Numbered from the stretch's first letter, positions 48,291-59,172 are shown. The stretch: DNA of 64,000 nt from CBDBFG01 sp965204765 (GCA_965204765.1 CBDBFG010000004.1:682001-746000); one strand, 5' to 3'. The notes: generated by a model not told the origin, from the letters alone. Translations and numbers: made by a program.

Positions 48291-50336
48291 ATGTATCATA
48301 AAATTACCAATTATGCACGCGCTATTAGCGAAAAACTAGAGCAACATTTTGATAATGATTGTTTAATGATATGGATCACAGTTTTGTATGCTGCGGGGAT
48401 TGCATTATATTTTTCCTTTGGTTTCATTGTGCCTTGGATGCATTTATGTTGTGGGTCATCATTACTATTATTGCTAATCTTGTATTACAAACATAATCTC
48501 CTGGTATATGTTGTATCATTATTACTGTTATCGACGATCATTGGCTACTCTAATATTAAATATAAAACTGAGCATTTGACTACAACTTCATTACTGAAAA
48601 AGTTCATTGGTTCGGTTGAGATTAATGGTACTTTAACCAACATAGAAGTTTTCCCCAACAGAAAAAGACTTACAATAGACAAGATCAATAGTGGCAATAT
48701 TGCTAAAACAAGATTATCGTTACGTAATAAACTTGAATTACCTGCAACAATAAAAATAGGAGATAAAATACATTTAACCGCATTGTTATTGCCTATTCCA
48801 CAACAGATATTTCCTGGTTCATATAATTTACGCAGAAATCTTTACTATCAAGGCATAGAAAGTACTGGATTTGCATTATCTGATATTCTTAAAACTAATA
48901 CACAGAATGATAAAAATTCCTTTTATGTAATCGCAAGAAATCATATCAATAATTTTAAGAATAAATTGACCACTAACATCATTGATGCTATTCCAGGGCA
49001 ACATGGTGCAGTTATAGCAGCTTTAGTTACAGGTGAGAAAAGTTATATTAACAACGCCACCAAACAATCATTCTCAGATTCTGGGATAGCGCATATACTA
49101 GCTATTTCTGGTTTACACATGAGTATAATAGTAGGAATAATTTTCTTTGTGACTAGGTTTCTGTGTTGCGTAATTCCATATATAGCAATAAATTTTAATT
49201 CCAAAAAAATAGCGTCAGTAGTAGCGTTGTGTGGTGCTTTTGTTTATTTGATGATTAGCGGTAGTAATTTACCTGCACAACGTGCATTTATAATGAGTGC
49301 GGTTGTCCTCGGTGCAATTTTACTAGATCGGATTGCTATTACCATGCGTAATGTGGCACTTGCCGCTTTGATAATATTAATTTTATGGCCTGAAGTATTG
49401 ATTTCACCTAGTTTTCAACTTTCTTTTTCTGCAGTAATAGCTTTAGTTGCAGTTTATGAAAAGTTATATCCCAAAATACAATTTTTTAATGCGCATGTTG
49501 CTAATAACAGTTTTGTATTTATAGCCAGGCCGGTTATATATTTGGGTGGTATTGTTATTTCAAGTATAGTTGCAACTATTGCTACTGCTCCATTTACAAT
49601 ATTTACTTTTCATAAAGTCTCTCTTATCGCCATTATTAGTAATCTAGTTGCGATTCCATTGATTAGTTTTATTATAATTCCTTTAATTTTGCTTAATATC
49701 ATATTACCAATAGATTTATTACAACATTATTTATGTATTAGTATTGATGGGTTGATTAAAATAGCGGAATTTTTCCAAGGCTTTACAAATTATATTTTTA
49801 TTGTGTCTTATATTAACCTGTTATCCAAGTGGTTAATAATTGCTGGTATGTTGATGCTAACATTGTTACACAGGATAGGAAAAGTAATTGGTGCTATACT
49901 TGTAATCATTTCTATTCTTATTCATCTTTATGATCCACTACCCGATATATTCATTAATCAAAGACAAAATATAATCGTTATCAATAGCCATGGTAAATTT
50001 TATAGTAATACCAAAAGAACAAAGCAATATGCCATGCAATCATTGCTAAGATTTATGGGGCAACGCAAGGCATATTTCTTATCTCCATACACTGTGGAGC
50101 AACAATCAGGTGCTGTACAAATTAATTCTTATAAATTTAATAATTTAAATATAGTACAACGCTGTGAGCGTAAGAATGGTAAGAAATATTATCTAATAAA
50201 CGTCTATCACAACAATGAGTTAATTTTAGATAATGCCGATTTTTGGTATAACGGTGGACATTTCATTTGGGTGACGAAAAATGGGGTGCGTATCGCCAAT
50301 AGTTTTGAATCTAATGCTATAAGGGCTTGGTCGTAA
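48291..50336 (+). CDS. comEC: ComEC/Rec2-family DNA uptake channel protein
   Basis: The 681-residue product has the N-terminal DUF4131 region (membrane segments followed by the OB-like VEINGTLTNIEVFPNRKRL) and the competence channel domain (GEKSYINNATKQSFSDSGIAHILAISGLHMSIIVG compressed; SGLH near residue 271), with further membrane helices to about residue 560. The roughly 120-residue C-terminus does not show the metal ligands (HxHxDH) of the metallo-beta-lactamase nuclease domain of Bacillus ComEC. It could import single-stranded DNA across the inner membrane. Divergent from gltX. Confidence 0.9.
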   Translation: MYHKITNYARAISEKLEQHFDNDCLMIWITVLYAAGIALYFSFGFIVPWMHLCCGSSLLLLLILYYKHNLLVYVVSLLLLSTIIGYSNIKYKTEHLTTTSLLKKFIGSVEINGTLTNIEVFPNRKRLTIDKINSGNIAKTRLSLRNKLELPATIKIGDKIHLTALLLPIPQQIFPGSYNLRRNLYYQGIESTGFALSDILKTNTQNDKNSFYVIARNHINNFKNKLTTNIIDAIPGQHGAVIAALVTGEKSYINNATKQSFSDSGIAHILAISGLHMSIIVGIIFFVTRFLCCVIPYIAINFNSKKIASVVALCGAFVYLMISGSNLPAQRAFIMSAVVLGAILLDRIAITMRNVALAALIILILWPEVLISPSFQLSFSAVIALVAVYEKLYPKIQFFNAHVANNSFVFIARPVIYLGGIVISSIVATIATAPFTIFTFHKVSLIAIISNLVAIPLISFIIIPLILLNIILPIDLLQHYLCISIDGLIKIAEFFQGFTNYIFIVSYINLLSKWLIIAGMLMLTLLHRIGKVIGAILVIISILIHLYDPLPDIFINQRQNIIVINSHGKFYSNTKRTKQYAMQSLLRFMGQRKAYFLSPYTVEQQSGAVQINSYKFNNLNIVQRCERKNGKKYYLINVYHNNELILDNADFWYNGGHFIWVTKNGVRIANSFESNAIRAWS

Positions 50337-50390
50337 TAAGAAGCTATGTTACAATTTTCCGTCGTTCAAATTACACTACAGGGGGGGTTA

Positions 50391-50912
50391 ATGTTGCATA
50401 ATAAATATAGTATAAACATAGTATTATTTTGGGTAATGCTTATCTTTTCTAATAACAATGCTTGTGCTGGTCTTCTGGATTATTTTGATTGTCAGGATGA
50501 TGAGCAAATGAAACAACAAATCTGTCTTAAGCTTGATGATGGCTCATATGAAACAGGTGAAGAGACAAAATTTACTCTCTTAAAAGAACATGCAGACGTA
50601 CTATTTTCTGGTACAGAAGACGATATGGAGGACAGAGATTATCTGCTAAATGCAGCTTTACATTGTATGGATGTTTCACTTAAGAGGTTTAATCGTATAA
50701 TTGAGAGATGTGCTGTATGGTTTCAACATATGCCTTTAGCAAAAGATAGAGAAGATATTTTATTTGCTATATTTCCGGGTAGAATGTCCGGTATCAAGGC
50801 TGTAGATGTCTCTTCTGATTCCGACTTGACCGACGAGGATGTAGCTTTACAACTGCGGGACGCTGAAAATAAAGTGGCAAAATTTAAAAGTTTGTTTGTA
50901 GCGGGTGATTAA
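50391..50912 (+). CDS. Orphan secreted protein
   Basis: The 173-residue product from the ATG at 50391 starts with a signal peptide (INIVLFWVMLIFSNNNACA, cleavage before GLLDYFDC). A run of seven G just upstream serves as the ribosome-binding site and favours this start over one 15 codons earlier. The mature part is acidic with several Cys (FDCQDDEQMKQQICLKL; CMDVSLKRFNRIIERCAVW). No family recognised; possible disulphide-bonded periplasmic or host-exposed protein. Confidence 0.65.
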   Translation: MLHNKYSINIVLFWVMLIFSNNNACAGLLDYFDCQDDEQMKQQICLKLDDGSYETGEETKFTLLKEHADVLFSGTEDDMEDRDYLLNAALHCMDVSLKRFNRIIERCAVWFQHMPLAKDREDILFAIFPGRMSGIKAVDVSSDSDLTDEDVALQLRDAENKVAKFKSLFVAGD

Positions 50913-51204
50913 TTAGTAATAAAGCAATCATTTTACTACTTTTAAGATAATAACGCTAAAAAATCCGGTTTTATATGGATAGAGTTTGTTAAAAGCAATG
51001 GTGATTTTGGTTTATTAATGATTTACAAACTGTAAGGAGATGCCGTTTATTTTTATAAAACTTTGTTTAGAATAATAAACAGCTAAATATAATTGACTAT
51101 CTATCTTTTAAGTTCTTGACAAATCCATTCGTGGATTAGCAAACTTTATGATGATATCCAGTCTTGTTAAACAAATAGTAAGTCTTCGAGATCAAATTTC
51201 ATCT

Positions 51205-52395
51205 TTATGTGGTTTCATCCTGCAATGCTTTTTTCACACAGGAAATAATATGATTAAGTAATCTTTCATGATCATCTATATGTATTAATTCTGAAATAGA
51301 GCTTAGAGCGTCATTTGTTTTTTCAATTGATAAAATTTCATTATGCTTTAAATATGGTTGTCCTAATAAATGTTCTTTAAGTTTCATATTTGCATTATAT
51401 ATATGCCAATTAACTTTAATGCCCGTAAAATTTAATGGAGTACCATGTATCACATATAAAGCCATCATTAATGTCAAGGGGTCACATAAAGCTTGTTTAT
51501 TTGTAAAAGCATTTTCTTTTGTGCAATTATCTATATCTCTCATAAACGCCCTATATCTTTTATTTACAATCTCCCCTTCTTTTGATTTAAGTACGGAAAA
51601 ATCTTTAGAGGTAGCGTAAAACTGAAGATCTCTTGGTAACTGGCTACTTAATAGATAGGTATGTTGAACTTTCTCTAAAACCATAGCAGTTATAATTGGT
51701 GCAATGCCCCAATTATAACCAACAGATATTATTTCTTTTAGGGTACCTTCTGGAGATCTGATCCATTTCGCTCTATTATTTTCCCGACATCCTCCCATTG
51801 AATATAGAACAATATTTTTCCCCAATTCAGGGTGTGCAGTTAAAACTTATGCCAATGTTAATAAAGGAGATAAAGCTATAATATGTAATGGATTTTCTGG
51901 AGTATGTATTTTTGCTAATCTTGTTATCTCATCTACTCCATTTCCTTTAGGGGTCATTTTATTAAGCTCTTTGATACCGTAAATTTCTTCATACGCGATT
52001 AAATGTTTTGGAAACCATCGTTTTGATACCGTGTTCTTGTATTGCTCGGATACATGCATGCCAAATTTATCAAAAGGAAACATAGGCATCATTTTTAACG
52101 CTACATTCTTAGGAGTATCTTCAGGAATTCCAATTCCTGAATAAACATTATGAAAACCAGTTATTGCTCTAAAAGCTTTTGCTTTTTTTACGGGGGAGAA
52201 GTGCTCTAAAATATATGTAAAATGCAAACCTTTTATTAAGGGATCATTGTTTTTTTTCATGCCCAACAATGCAATAATAGCAATAAGATCATCAGGGTCT
52301 GCAGCACCAAAATCAGTACAAATAACTACATCTACTCTGCTATATGCTATATTTACACTTGCAAAAATTATCAATAAAATCTTTTTAATTTTCAT
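51205..52395 (-). pseudogene. Exported inosine-uridine-type nucleoside hydrolase with an internal TAA
   Basis: Two same-frame halves make up one gene. The first has a signal peptide (MKIKKILLIIFASVNIAYS) and the family's N-terminal calcium-binding block CTDFGAADPDDLIAIIALL, ending at SPLLTLA (the family's GPLTNLA). A TAA at 51847-51849 follows, then the frame resumes with VLTAHPELGKNIVLYSMGG, exactly where family members read on to the MGG turn, and later CDPLTLMMAL, the C-terminal active-site block. One base change explains the stop. Nucleoside hydrolases free bases from nucleosides; an exported form would act on host or periplasmic nucleosides. The low decay otherwise suggests recent loss. 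Confidence 0.8.
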
Positions 52396-52617
52396 ATTTT
52401 TCTTATACTCTTTTCGTAAGGATATAATATACAAAGATGTAATTTATGCCATTTAAAATAAAAATTATCCTCAATACCCGTCGTAGCTATTAGTATATTT
52501 TTATATAAATTTTTCAATTCTATTGTATCATTGTAAACTTGAATTATCAGAAATTACGTAAACCTAGTACACTGACATAATGAAATAGAAATAATACCGC
52601 AGATAGTTTGTAGATTG

Positions 52618-53310
52618 TTATGCTTGTTGTGTATTGTTTTGTACAGTACCAGCTCTGTGCCATTGCCAAATCATTGGAACATGATAATGGGGATCGTCAC
52701 TATCGGGTTTAAAACCCAGGGCCGATAATGCCATTACTAACTCATCATCATCAACATCTTCCTCAGCAGTACAATGGTCTAATTTATAATGATCAATTAT
52801 CACTTTTATCAATAATAAACCACCCGTTTCATGATTATAATCATTACAACAGCAATAACCAAAAATATCGTTATTTTCTTCATCATAATCTACCATACCG
52901 TATAATGTATTATTATCCCAATCAGCAGCTACAATTCTATTATTTGCATATCCTTCAGATAGGTAATTTTTAAGTATTTCATTATCTTCACCGTACTGTT
53001 CTGCTAGTGATCCTATAGTTCTGATAGAAGTTCTTCTTGTATAATTGAAGGCATGATGAAGTTTTGCGCTGTTTTGAATAATAACATTAGTACAATGTTG
53101 CATAAGAGCCATTCTCTCTGATAAATTACCACCATAGTTTTTTAAACGTCGTTGTCGAACATTTTTTGTATGCAACTTTTTCACAGTTTTAATTCGTAAT
53201 GGTTCATCGTCAAATAAAGACTGACCTGCAGATTTTTTGCCAGCGGACATGGATTCATTATGTAGTAGTGCTAAAACACATGGAATAAGTATCATTAATC
53301 GATTAAACAT
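52618..53310 (-). CDS. Orphan secreted protein with a weak GNAT-like C-terminus
   Basis: The 230-residue product has a short signal peptide (MFNRLMILIPCVLALLHNES), a basic stretch (KKLHTKNVRQRRLKNYGG, about 45-62) and an acidic C-terminal half. The order LYGMVDYDEEN, then GGLLLIKVIIDHYKL, then LVMALSALGFKPDSD is reminiscent of the acetyltransferase strand-helix-strand arrangement ending in LGF, but the acetyl-CoA loop is not convincing. A CCCN cluster (YCCCND) is unusual. No firm family. Confidence 0.6.
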   Translation of the reverse strand: MFNRLMILIPCVLALLHNESMSAGKKSAGQSLFDDEPLRIKTVKKLHTKNVRQRRLKNYGGNLSERMALMQHCTNVIIQNSAKLHHAFNYTRRTSIRTIGSLAEQYGEDNEILKNYLSEGYANNRIVAADWDNNTLYGMVDYDEENNDIFGYCCCNDYNHETGGLLLIKVIIDHYKLDHCTAEEDVDDDELVMALSALGFKPDSDDPHYHVPMIWQWHRAGTVQNNTQQA

Positions 53311-53545
53311 TACATCCCCTCTAGTTTATGTTATTCGTAAAAAAACAGCCATACATTCACTATGATATAGACTTGTGAAATATTCGTAGTAATATATAAC
53401 ATATAATCATTATTGTCAAATATTTTTGCCTTAATAACATAGGCTATAAAGTTGATAAAAGATAAAGGGTTATAGCCGGCTATCTGTGATTATTGAGAAT
53501 GGTAAGGATGATAGATGAACCCTATCATCCCCTTAGCGTTTTGTA

Positions 53546-53903
53546 TTAAGCTTCATCGTGTCGATAATTGTCGCTTACATATTGCATGAACGCCTCATGA
53601 TCAGATATGTGTTCTTTTCTCTCTAGAAGTACGAACAATAGCAGAGATTGTGCCGGTTCTATATTCAGGTGATGCAATTCCCTTAAATAGCTCTGACCAA
53701 TTTAATATTTCCTCTACTTCTTCTTCGGTTAGGTTTTCACGATCTTGCGTATGTTCAGCAATCATGCGGCGTACATCGGCTTGTTCATCTGCTGATAATC
53801 TGCTTGTCGTAACTCTAGTACGTTGTTCATAGCTGCTATCTGAAGCACATAATGCGGTATTGAAAATAGTAAATAACAGTAACAATGATAATAATTTATG
53901 CAT
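53546..53903 (-). pseudogene. Small secreted protein gene with a likely frameshift
   Basis: AAAGGA precedes an ATG coding a signal peptide (HKLLSLLLLFTIFNTALC, cleavage before ASDSS). The 100-codon frame stops at 53601 after SREKRTHI. The neighbouring frame continues with clearly protein-like codons (EHISDHEAFMQYVSDNYRHD) to a TAA at 53546. Dropping one A from the AAAA run near 53620 joins them. Mature part: acidic helix ADEQADVRRMIAEHTQDREN. As at 39394-39763, this may be true decay, slippage, or an assembly error. Function unknown. Confidence 0.5.
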
Positions 53904-53965
53904 ATTAATCCTTTAATTTTGATCTTGCGATGGTATTACAATCCATAATAATTGTCAATATTGCC

Positions 53966-55125
53966 TTATTGGTGAATCGCTTTGCTAAAAGATGACATCG
54001 CTGCTTCTTTTATTGCTTCGCTGACGGTAGGATGCGCGTGACAAGTGCGGGCAATATCTTCGCTTGAGGCGCGATATTCCATTGCTAATGCACATTCAGC
54101 TATCATATTACCGGCATCAGAATGGATGATGTGTACTCCTAATACTTCATCCGTAGATTGATCACTAAGAATTTTTACAAACCCATTGATATCATTATTA
54201 GCAATAGCTTTACCATTTGCGGCAAAGTTAAACTTTCCAACCTTATAGTTAATGTTTTGTTGTTGTAGCTGTTCTTCTGTTGCCCTACGGAGGATGCTTC
54301 TGGATTAGTATAAATTATGCTTGGTATGCATGCATAGTTTACATGTGGTTTTTGTCCGCTAATCAATTCTGCTACGGCTATCCCCTCTTCTTCTGCTTTG
54401 TGTGCCAGCATAGAACCACCAATAACATCTCCTATGGCATAAATATTTTTCTTAGTAGTCTGATAATTAGAGTTTACTGCTATAAATCCTTTATCATCTG
54501 GGGTAATATGAACATTTTGAAGGTTTAACCCATCCGTATTTGGCTTTCTTCCGGCGCATGATAAGACTAAATCACAATGAATGTTATGTTCACCATTATT
54601 ATCTTTTACTAATAAAGTTTGTTTATTATTTTTATGAGTAACGGATAGTACTTGTGTAGCTAGGCTGAATTGTATATTTTGTTTTTGCAAGGTTTTATAT
54701 AGCAATTCTCTTACTTCAATATCCATATTTGGCACGATCGAATCCGCATACTCTATTATATGCACTTTGCTACCTAGTCTTGACCATACAGAGCCTAATT
54801 CTAACCCTATGTATCCCGCACCTATTACAACCATTGATTTAGGAATAGTAGTTAAAGATAAAACCCCGGTAGAGCTAACAATATTTTGTTCATCGATTGT
54901 TACATTTGGAATATTAATGGCTTTAGAGCCAGTAGCAATAATAAATTTATCAGCAAATAATGATTGTTTATTATCAATTGTTATTTCTTGATCAGAGACA
55001 AATGATGCATGACCACAAATAAAATCAATATTATGTTTGTTAAAGAGTGATTTGATTCCTGAGGCTAGTTTTTCTATCACATTTGATTTATATTGCATCA
55101 TTTTAATTAGATCTAGTTTAGGTGA
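53966..55125 (-). pseudogene. lpd: Dihydrolipoamide dehydrogenase, 5'-truncated and frameshifted
   Basis: The remaining 386 codons begin at PKLDLIKMMQYKSNVIEKL, about 80 residues into a normal Lpd, so the FAD GxGxxG fold and the redox CxxxxC are missing. What is left includes the NAD motif VVIGAGYIGLELGSVWSRLG and the FAD block IYAIGDVIGG. The frame breaks near 54290 at SSVGQ; adding one base (CAACAG read as CAAACAG) restores TEEQLQQQNINYKVG and the interface domain to a TAA at 53966, with active-site HAHPTVSE intact. It is directly joined to the truncated sucA. Certainly non-functional as Lpd. Confidence 0.9.
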
Positions 55126-57525
55126 TGAGCATTGGTTGAAAATACTTTTGATCAACAAAGTCAGATTTATTTGATATAGCAAGCTTATGACGTAATAATG
55201 ATTTTGGCGTCATGATAATCAGGGGTTTTCTAAATTTTGCATGGATTTGGCGCCGCAAGATATGAAAATAATTTGCCGGTGTTGAACAATTGGCGACTAT
55301 CATGTTGTTGCTGGCACATAATTGTAAAAATCTTTCTAATCTGGCTGATGAATGTTCAGGACCCTGTCCCTCATAGCCATGAGGTAATAACATAACTAAT
55401 CCTGCTAGTTGTTCCCATTTTGCTTCACTTGAGGAAATGAATTGATCAATAATAACCTGTGCACCATTAGCAAAATCACCAAATTGTGCTTCCCATAAGA
55501 CAAGAGTATTGGGATCAATGGTACTATAACCAAATTCAAAACCTAATACTGCTGCTTCAGATAACGGGCTGTCTATTATGTCTATTTGTTTTTGTTCAGG
55601 GCAAATATTATTAAGAGGTATATAAGTTTTTTTAGTAGTTTGATCGTATATGATGCTGTGCCGATGCGAGAATGTTCCTCTACCTACATCTTGTCCGCTT
55701 AATCTAATGTTATGTCCTTCTACTAGCAAACTACCAAACGCTAAAGCTTCTGCTATGCCCCAGTCGATACCATGCTCTTGCGTAATAATATTTTGTTTAT
55801 GTTTTAATAGTTTTGTAATTCTGCTATGAATTGCAAAGTTTTCTGGCGTGGTGACGATAGCCCTGGCTATGGTTGTAAAGATATCATTATGAATATTCGT
55901 ATGCACATTAGCATGAATATCGGTACTATTGTCTATTGTTTCCCATTTGTTAGTAGTTTATCTTCTTGATTATTATTTTCTAAGTGCGGGGTATTTTGAT
56001 CGTATGAGTCTTGAAATAGTTTTTGTATTGCATGATTTTTTTCTACAAATTCTTCCTCAGTTAAAACGTTATCTTTGCATAGAATATTTTTATAAATTTC
56101 CATTACTGTTGGATGTTGCGCTATTTTTTTGTACATTAGTGGTTGTGTAAAAGATGGCTCGTCAATTTCATTGTGTCCATGCCTGCGATAACAATATAAA
56201 TCGATAATTATATCTTTTTTAAATTTGTGTCTAAAATCAGACGCTATTTTTGCTACTTTTATTACATCATCAATGCTATCACCATTGACGTGAATAATTG
56301 GTGCTTGTATACCCTTGGCTACATCCGAGCAATAAGGCGATGATCTTGATAAATGAGGCGATGTGGTAAAACCTATTTGATTATTAATAATAATATGTAC
56401 TGTTCCCCCAGTTTGATATCCATCTAGTTCAGACATACATAGGGTTTCATATACCAATCCTTGTCCAGCAAATGAGGCATCTCCGTGAAATAGTACACCG
56501 ACTACCTTATTATAATCATGATCTTTATCTAAAAATTGTTTTGCTCTGGTTTTGCCCATTACTATTGGGTTTACCGCTTCTAAATGAGAAGGATTGTCTG
56601 CTAAACTAAGATGAACTTTATGACCCGCAATTACTCTATTTGTTGATGCTCCCAAGTGATACTTCACATCGCCTGAGCCTTGTACCTCATTTTGTTCTAG
56701 GCTAATAATGCCTTTAAATTCTTTGAAAATCTGATGATATGGTTTTTGTAACACATTACCTAATACATTTAATCGACCTCTGTGTGCCATACCCAGTACT
56801 ACATCTTTTATGCCATTAAAAGCTTGATTCTCTACAATAAGTTCAATCAGGGGAATAACTGCTTCAGCTCCTTCTAAGCTAAATCTTTTTACTCCTGGAA
56901 ATTTTTTTGCTAAAAAGTTTTCAAAATTAACAGATAAATTGAGATAATCAAATGCTTTGATACGATCGTTTTTATTGGGTACAAAATTACATTTTTCAAT
57001 ATTAGCTTGTAGCCAAGATTTTTGCTCAATATCCTGCAAATGCATAAATTCATAACCAATATTTTGACAGTAAATATGATTAAGCTTATACATAATTTCT
57101 GCTAAGGTAGCGCGTTCAAAACCTAAAATCCCTCCAAGGTAAATAGTTTTTGAGTAATCTTGTGTACTAAAGCCATAGTTTTCTGGGTTGAGTTCTTCGT
57201 GATCAGTATTATTATCAAGCCCTAAAGGGTCAAGGTTCGCGTGTAGATGCCCTCTAACCTGAAACATTCTGATTATTATCTGCGCCCGTAAAGAATCCTT
57301 GATATTAGCATAGTCATGTATGCTTAATGACTGTTGACTGTTAGTACTATTCTTAGGCCATGATATTGTTTGAATATTATCAAGTATTATGTCTTGGTGA
57401 TCATTTATCTCGGTAAATAGCTCTATCCAAGAATCATCAATAGAGCTATTATTTTGTAAATAATTGGCATAATATTTTTCTAAAAAAGCCAAATTAGCAG
57501 AGTTTAAATAACTATTATTATTCAT
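55126..57525 (-). pseudogene. sucA: 2-oxoglutarate dehydrogenase E1, frameshifted and 3'-truncated
   Basis: The first 530 codons (57525-55933) are good SucA: NSANLAFLEKYYANYLQN at the start, RGHLHANLDPLGL, GMAHRGRLNVLGNV, GDASFAGQGLVYETL. Near 55950 the frame slips; adding one A to ACAAAT restores LLTKWETIDN and the second part (to 55126), with DWGIAEALAFGSLL, RLSGQDVGRGTFSHRH and LLPHGYEGQGPEHSSAR. The homology ends at LLRHKLAISNKSDFVDQKYF, roughly 130 residues short of a normal C-terminus, where lpd sequence takes over. sucB, normally between sucA and lpd, is absent. It lies 44 bp after glyA. Confidence 0.92.
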
Positions 57526-57568
57526 TATTCACAAGTGTATTTATCTCACTATAGACAAGAAAAATTAA

Positions 57569-58849
57569 TTAATAGTTAAGTGGAAACTTATTGCACAATG
57601 CGTTTATTTTTATCTTTATATCATTAATTACATGGTCGACTTTCTTGTCTTTGACTGCATAAAGTATTGTTGCGATCATTTGACCAATCTCTATAAACTG
57701 CTCTTGTACCATTCCTCTTGTTGTTAATGCAGGAGTACCAAATCTTAATCCAGAAGTTTCCATTGGTGGTCTGGGATCATTATAAACGCTATTCTTGTTA
57801 CATGTGATACCTGCTCGTTCTAATGCATCGGCACATTCGGTCCCGTTAATCTCTAAAGAACGTAAATCAACTAGTATGAGATGGCAATCTGTTCCTTTTG
57901 ATACTATATCAATGCCTTTATTAGATAATGTATTAGCCAAAGTTTGTGCATTAGTGATTACTTGTTTAGCATAGGTTCGAAATTCTGGTTGTAAGGCTTC
58001 TTTAAATGCAATGGCTTTTGCAGCTATAATGTGCATTAACGGTCCGCCCTGTATCCCCGGCATTACCGCAGAGTTAATTTTTTTTATTAATGTATCGTCA
58101 TTTGTTAAAATCATCCCTCCTCTTGGTCCACGTAGGGTTTTATGGGTAGTGGTTGTGACGACATCAGCATAATGTACGGGGTTCATACATTGTTTACCGG
58201 CTACTAATCCTGCGAAATGCGCCATATCGACCATAAAGTATGCATTAACTTCTCGTGCTATTGCCTGGAAGGCTTGCAAGTCAATATTTCTAGGATATGC
58301 CGAGCCACCAGCAATAATTAATTTGGGCTTATGCTCCATAGCAAGTTTTCTTACTTGTGCCATATCGATAAGATTTGTATCTGGATCGATACCGTAAGCT
58401 ACCGAATTAAACCATTTCCCTGAAATGCTTACTTTTGAACCATGAGTTAAGTGCCCACCAGCATCTAAGCTCATCCCCATAAAAGTATCACCGGGGGATA
58501 GTAAGCCAGCAAAAACAGCTTGATTTGCTTGTGATCCAGAATGAGGTTGGACATTAGCATATTTACAATCAAATAACTTTTTTGCTCGTTCTATTGCTAG
58601 ATTTTCTGCTGCATCTACAAATTCACAGCCATTATAGTATCTGCGTCCTGGATACCCTTCGGCATATTTATTCGTCATTACTGAACCACATGCCATTATC
58701 ACAGCTTGTGATGCAAAATTTTCTGAAGCAATCATTTCTAGTTGGTTTTGTTGTCTGTTAAGTTCGTTATTAATTGCGTTGAAAATATCTTGATCTACAT
58801 TTTTTAAATGATTCAAAGATTCTTGAGAATATAATTTTTGTACTGCCAT
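57569..58849 (-). CDS. glyA: Serine hydroxymethyltransferase
   Basis: The 426-residue PLP enzyme converts serine and tetrahydrofolate to glycine and methylene-tetrahydrofolate. Family blocks: QLEMIASENFASQAVIMACGS, NKYAEGYPGRRYYNGCEFVD, DMAHFAGLVAG, and the PLP Lys in VVTTTTHKTLRGPRGGMI (about 221-238). Full length, no lesion. It precedes the sucA remains in the same direction. Confidence 0.97.
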   Translation of the reverse strand: MAVQKLYSQESLNHLKNVDQDIFNAINNELNRQQNQLEMIASENFASQAVIMACGSVMTNKYAEGYPGRRYYNGCEFVDAAENLAIERAKKLFDCKYANVQPHSGSQANQAVFAGLLSPGDTFMGMSLDAGGHLTHGSKVSISGKWFNSVAYGIDPDTNLIDMAQVRKLAMEHKPKLIIAGGSAYPRNIDLQAFQAIAREVNAYFMVDMAHFAGLVAGKQCMNPVHYADVVTTTTHKTLRGPRGGMILTNDDTLIKKINSAVMPGIQGGPLMHIIAAKAIAFKEALQPEFRTYAKQVITNAQTLANTLSNKGIDIVSKGTDCHLILVDLRSLEINGTECADALERAGITCNKNSVYNDPRPPMETSGLRFGTPALTTRGMVQEQFIEIGQMIATILYAVKDKKVDHVINDIKIKINALCNKFPLNY

Positions 58850-59011
58850 GATTTCCTCTTCTTATTACGTTGTATTACTGTGCATAACAATATTTCATTT
58901 GTTCATAGAGTTATGTTTTAAAATTTTAATTCAGCTTACAGGTGTAAGTATTGTTATTAATATCTAGTGTCAGGATTCAAAATTTACGCATTCTGAGTCA
59001 TATATAAGAGA

Positions 59012-59026
59012 TGCATAAATTATGCA
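59012..59026. promoter_or_regulatory. Palindrome in the gap between the STAND regulator gene and glyA
   Basis: TGCATAAATTATGCA is a perfect 7-bp dyad around one A, in an otherwise featureless 320-bp gap (58850-59172). It could be an operator for glyA, whose start is 163 bp away, or chance in AT-rich DNA. Confidence 0.25.
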
Positions 59027-59172
59027 ATGTAAATGAAAGTAATGTCAAACGAAGTTAGCATCCTATTGTTCTAGTTAATGATACTTGGCTCATAAATACC
59101 ATTGTAGCAAAAAATATACGAGCTACAATTAAAATCAACCCCTACTCATCTATTAAAGTATTTTTTTTGCGA

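Noticed and set aside
51118..51140. TTGACA next to a TTCG-loop hairpin as a promoter or terminator
   Set aside because: No -10 at the proper distance and no T-run after the 6-bp stem.
14625..51849. Reassignment or programmed readthrough of TAA
   Set aside because: Both internal TAA codons fall in otherwise intact genes, but TAA ends most genes here and no other long gene has an internal TAA. Ordinary nonsense mutation is simpler.
55933..55960. Programmed -1 frameshift in sucA
   Set aside because: The site AAATGGGAAAC does not form an X-XXY-YYZ heptamer, no downstream pseudoknot is evident, and the gene is truncated anyway.
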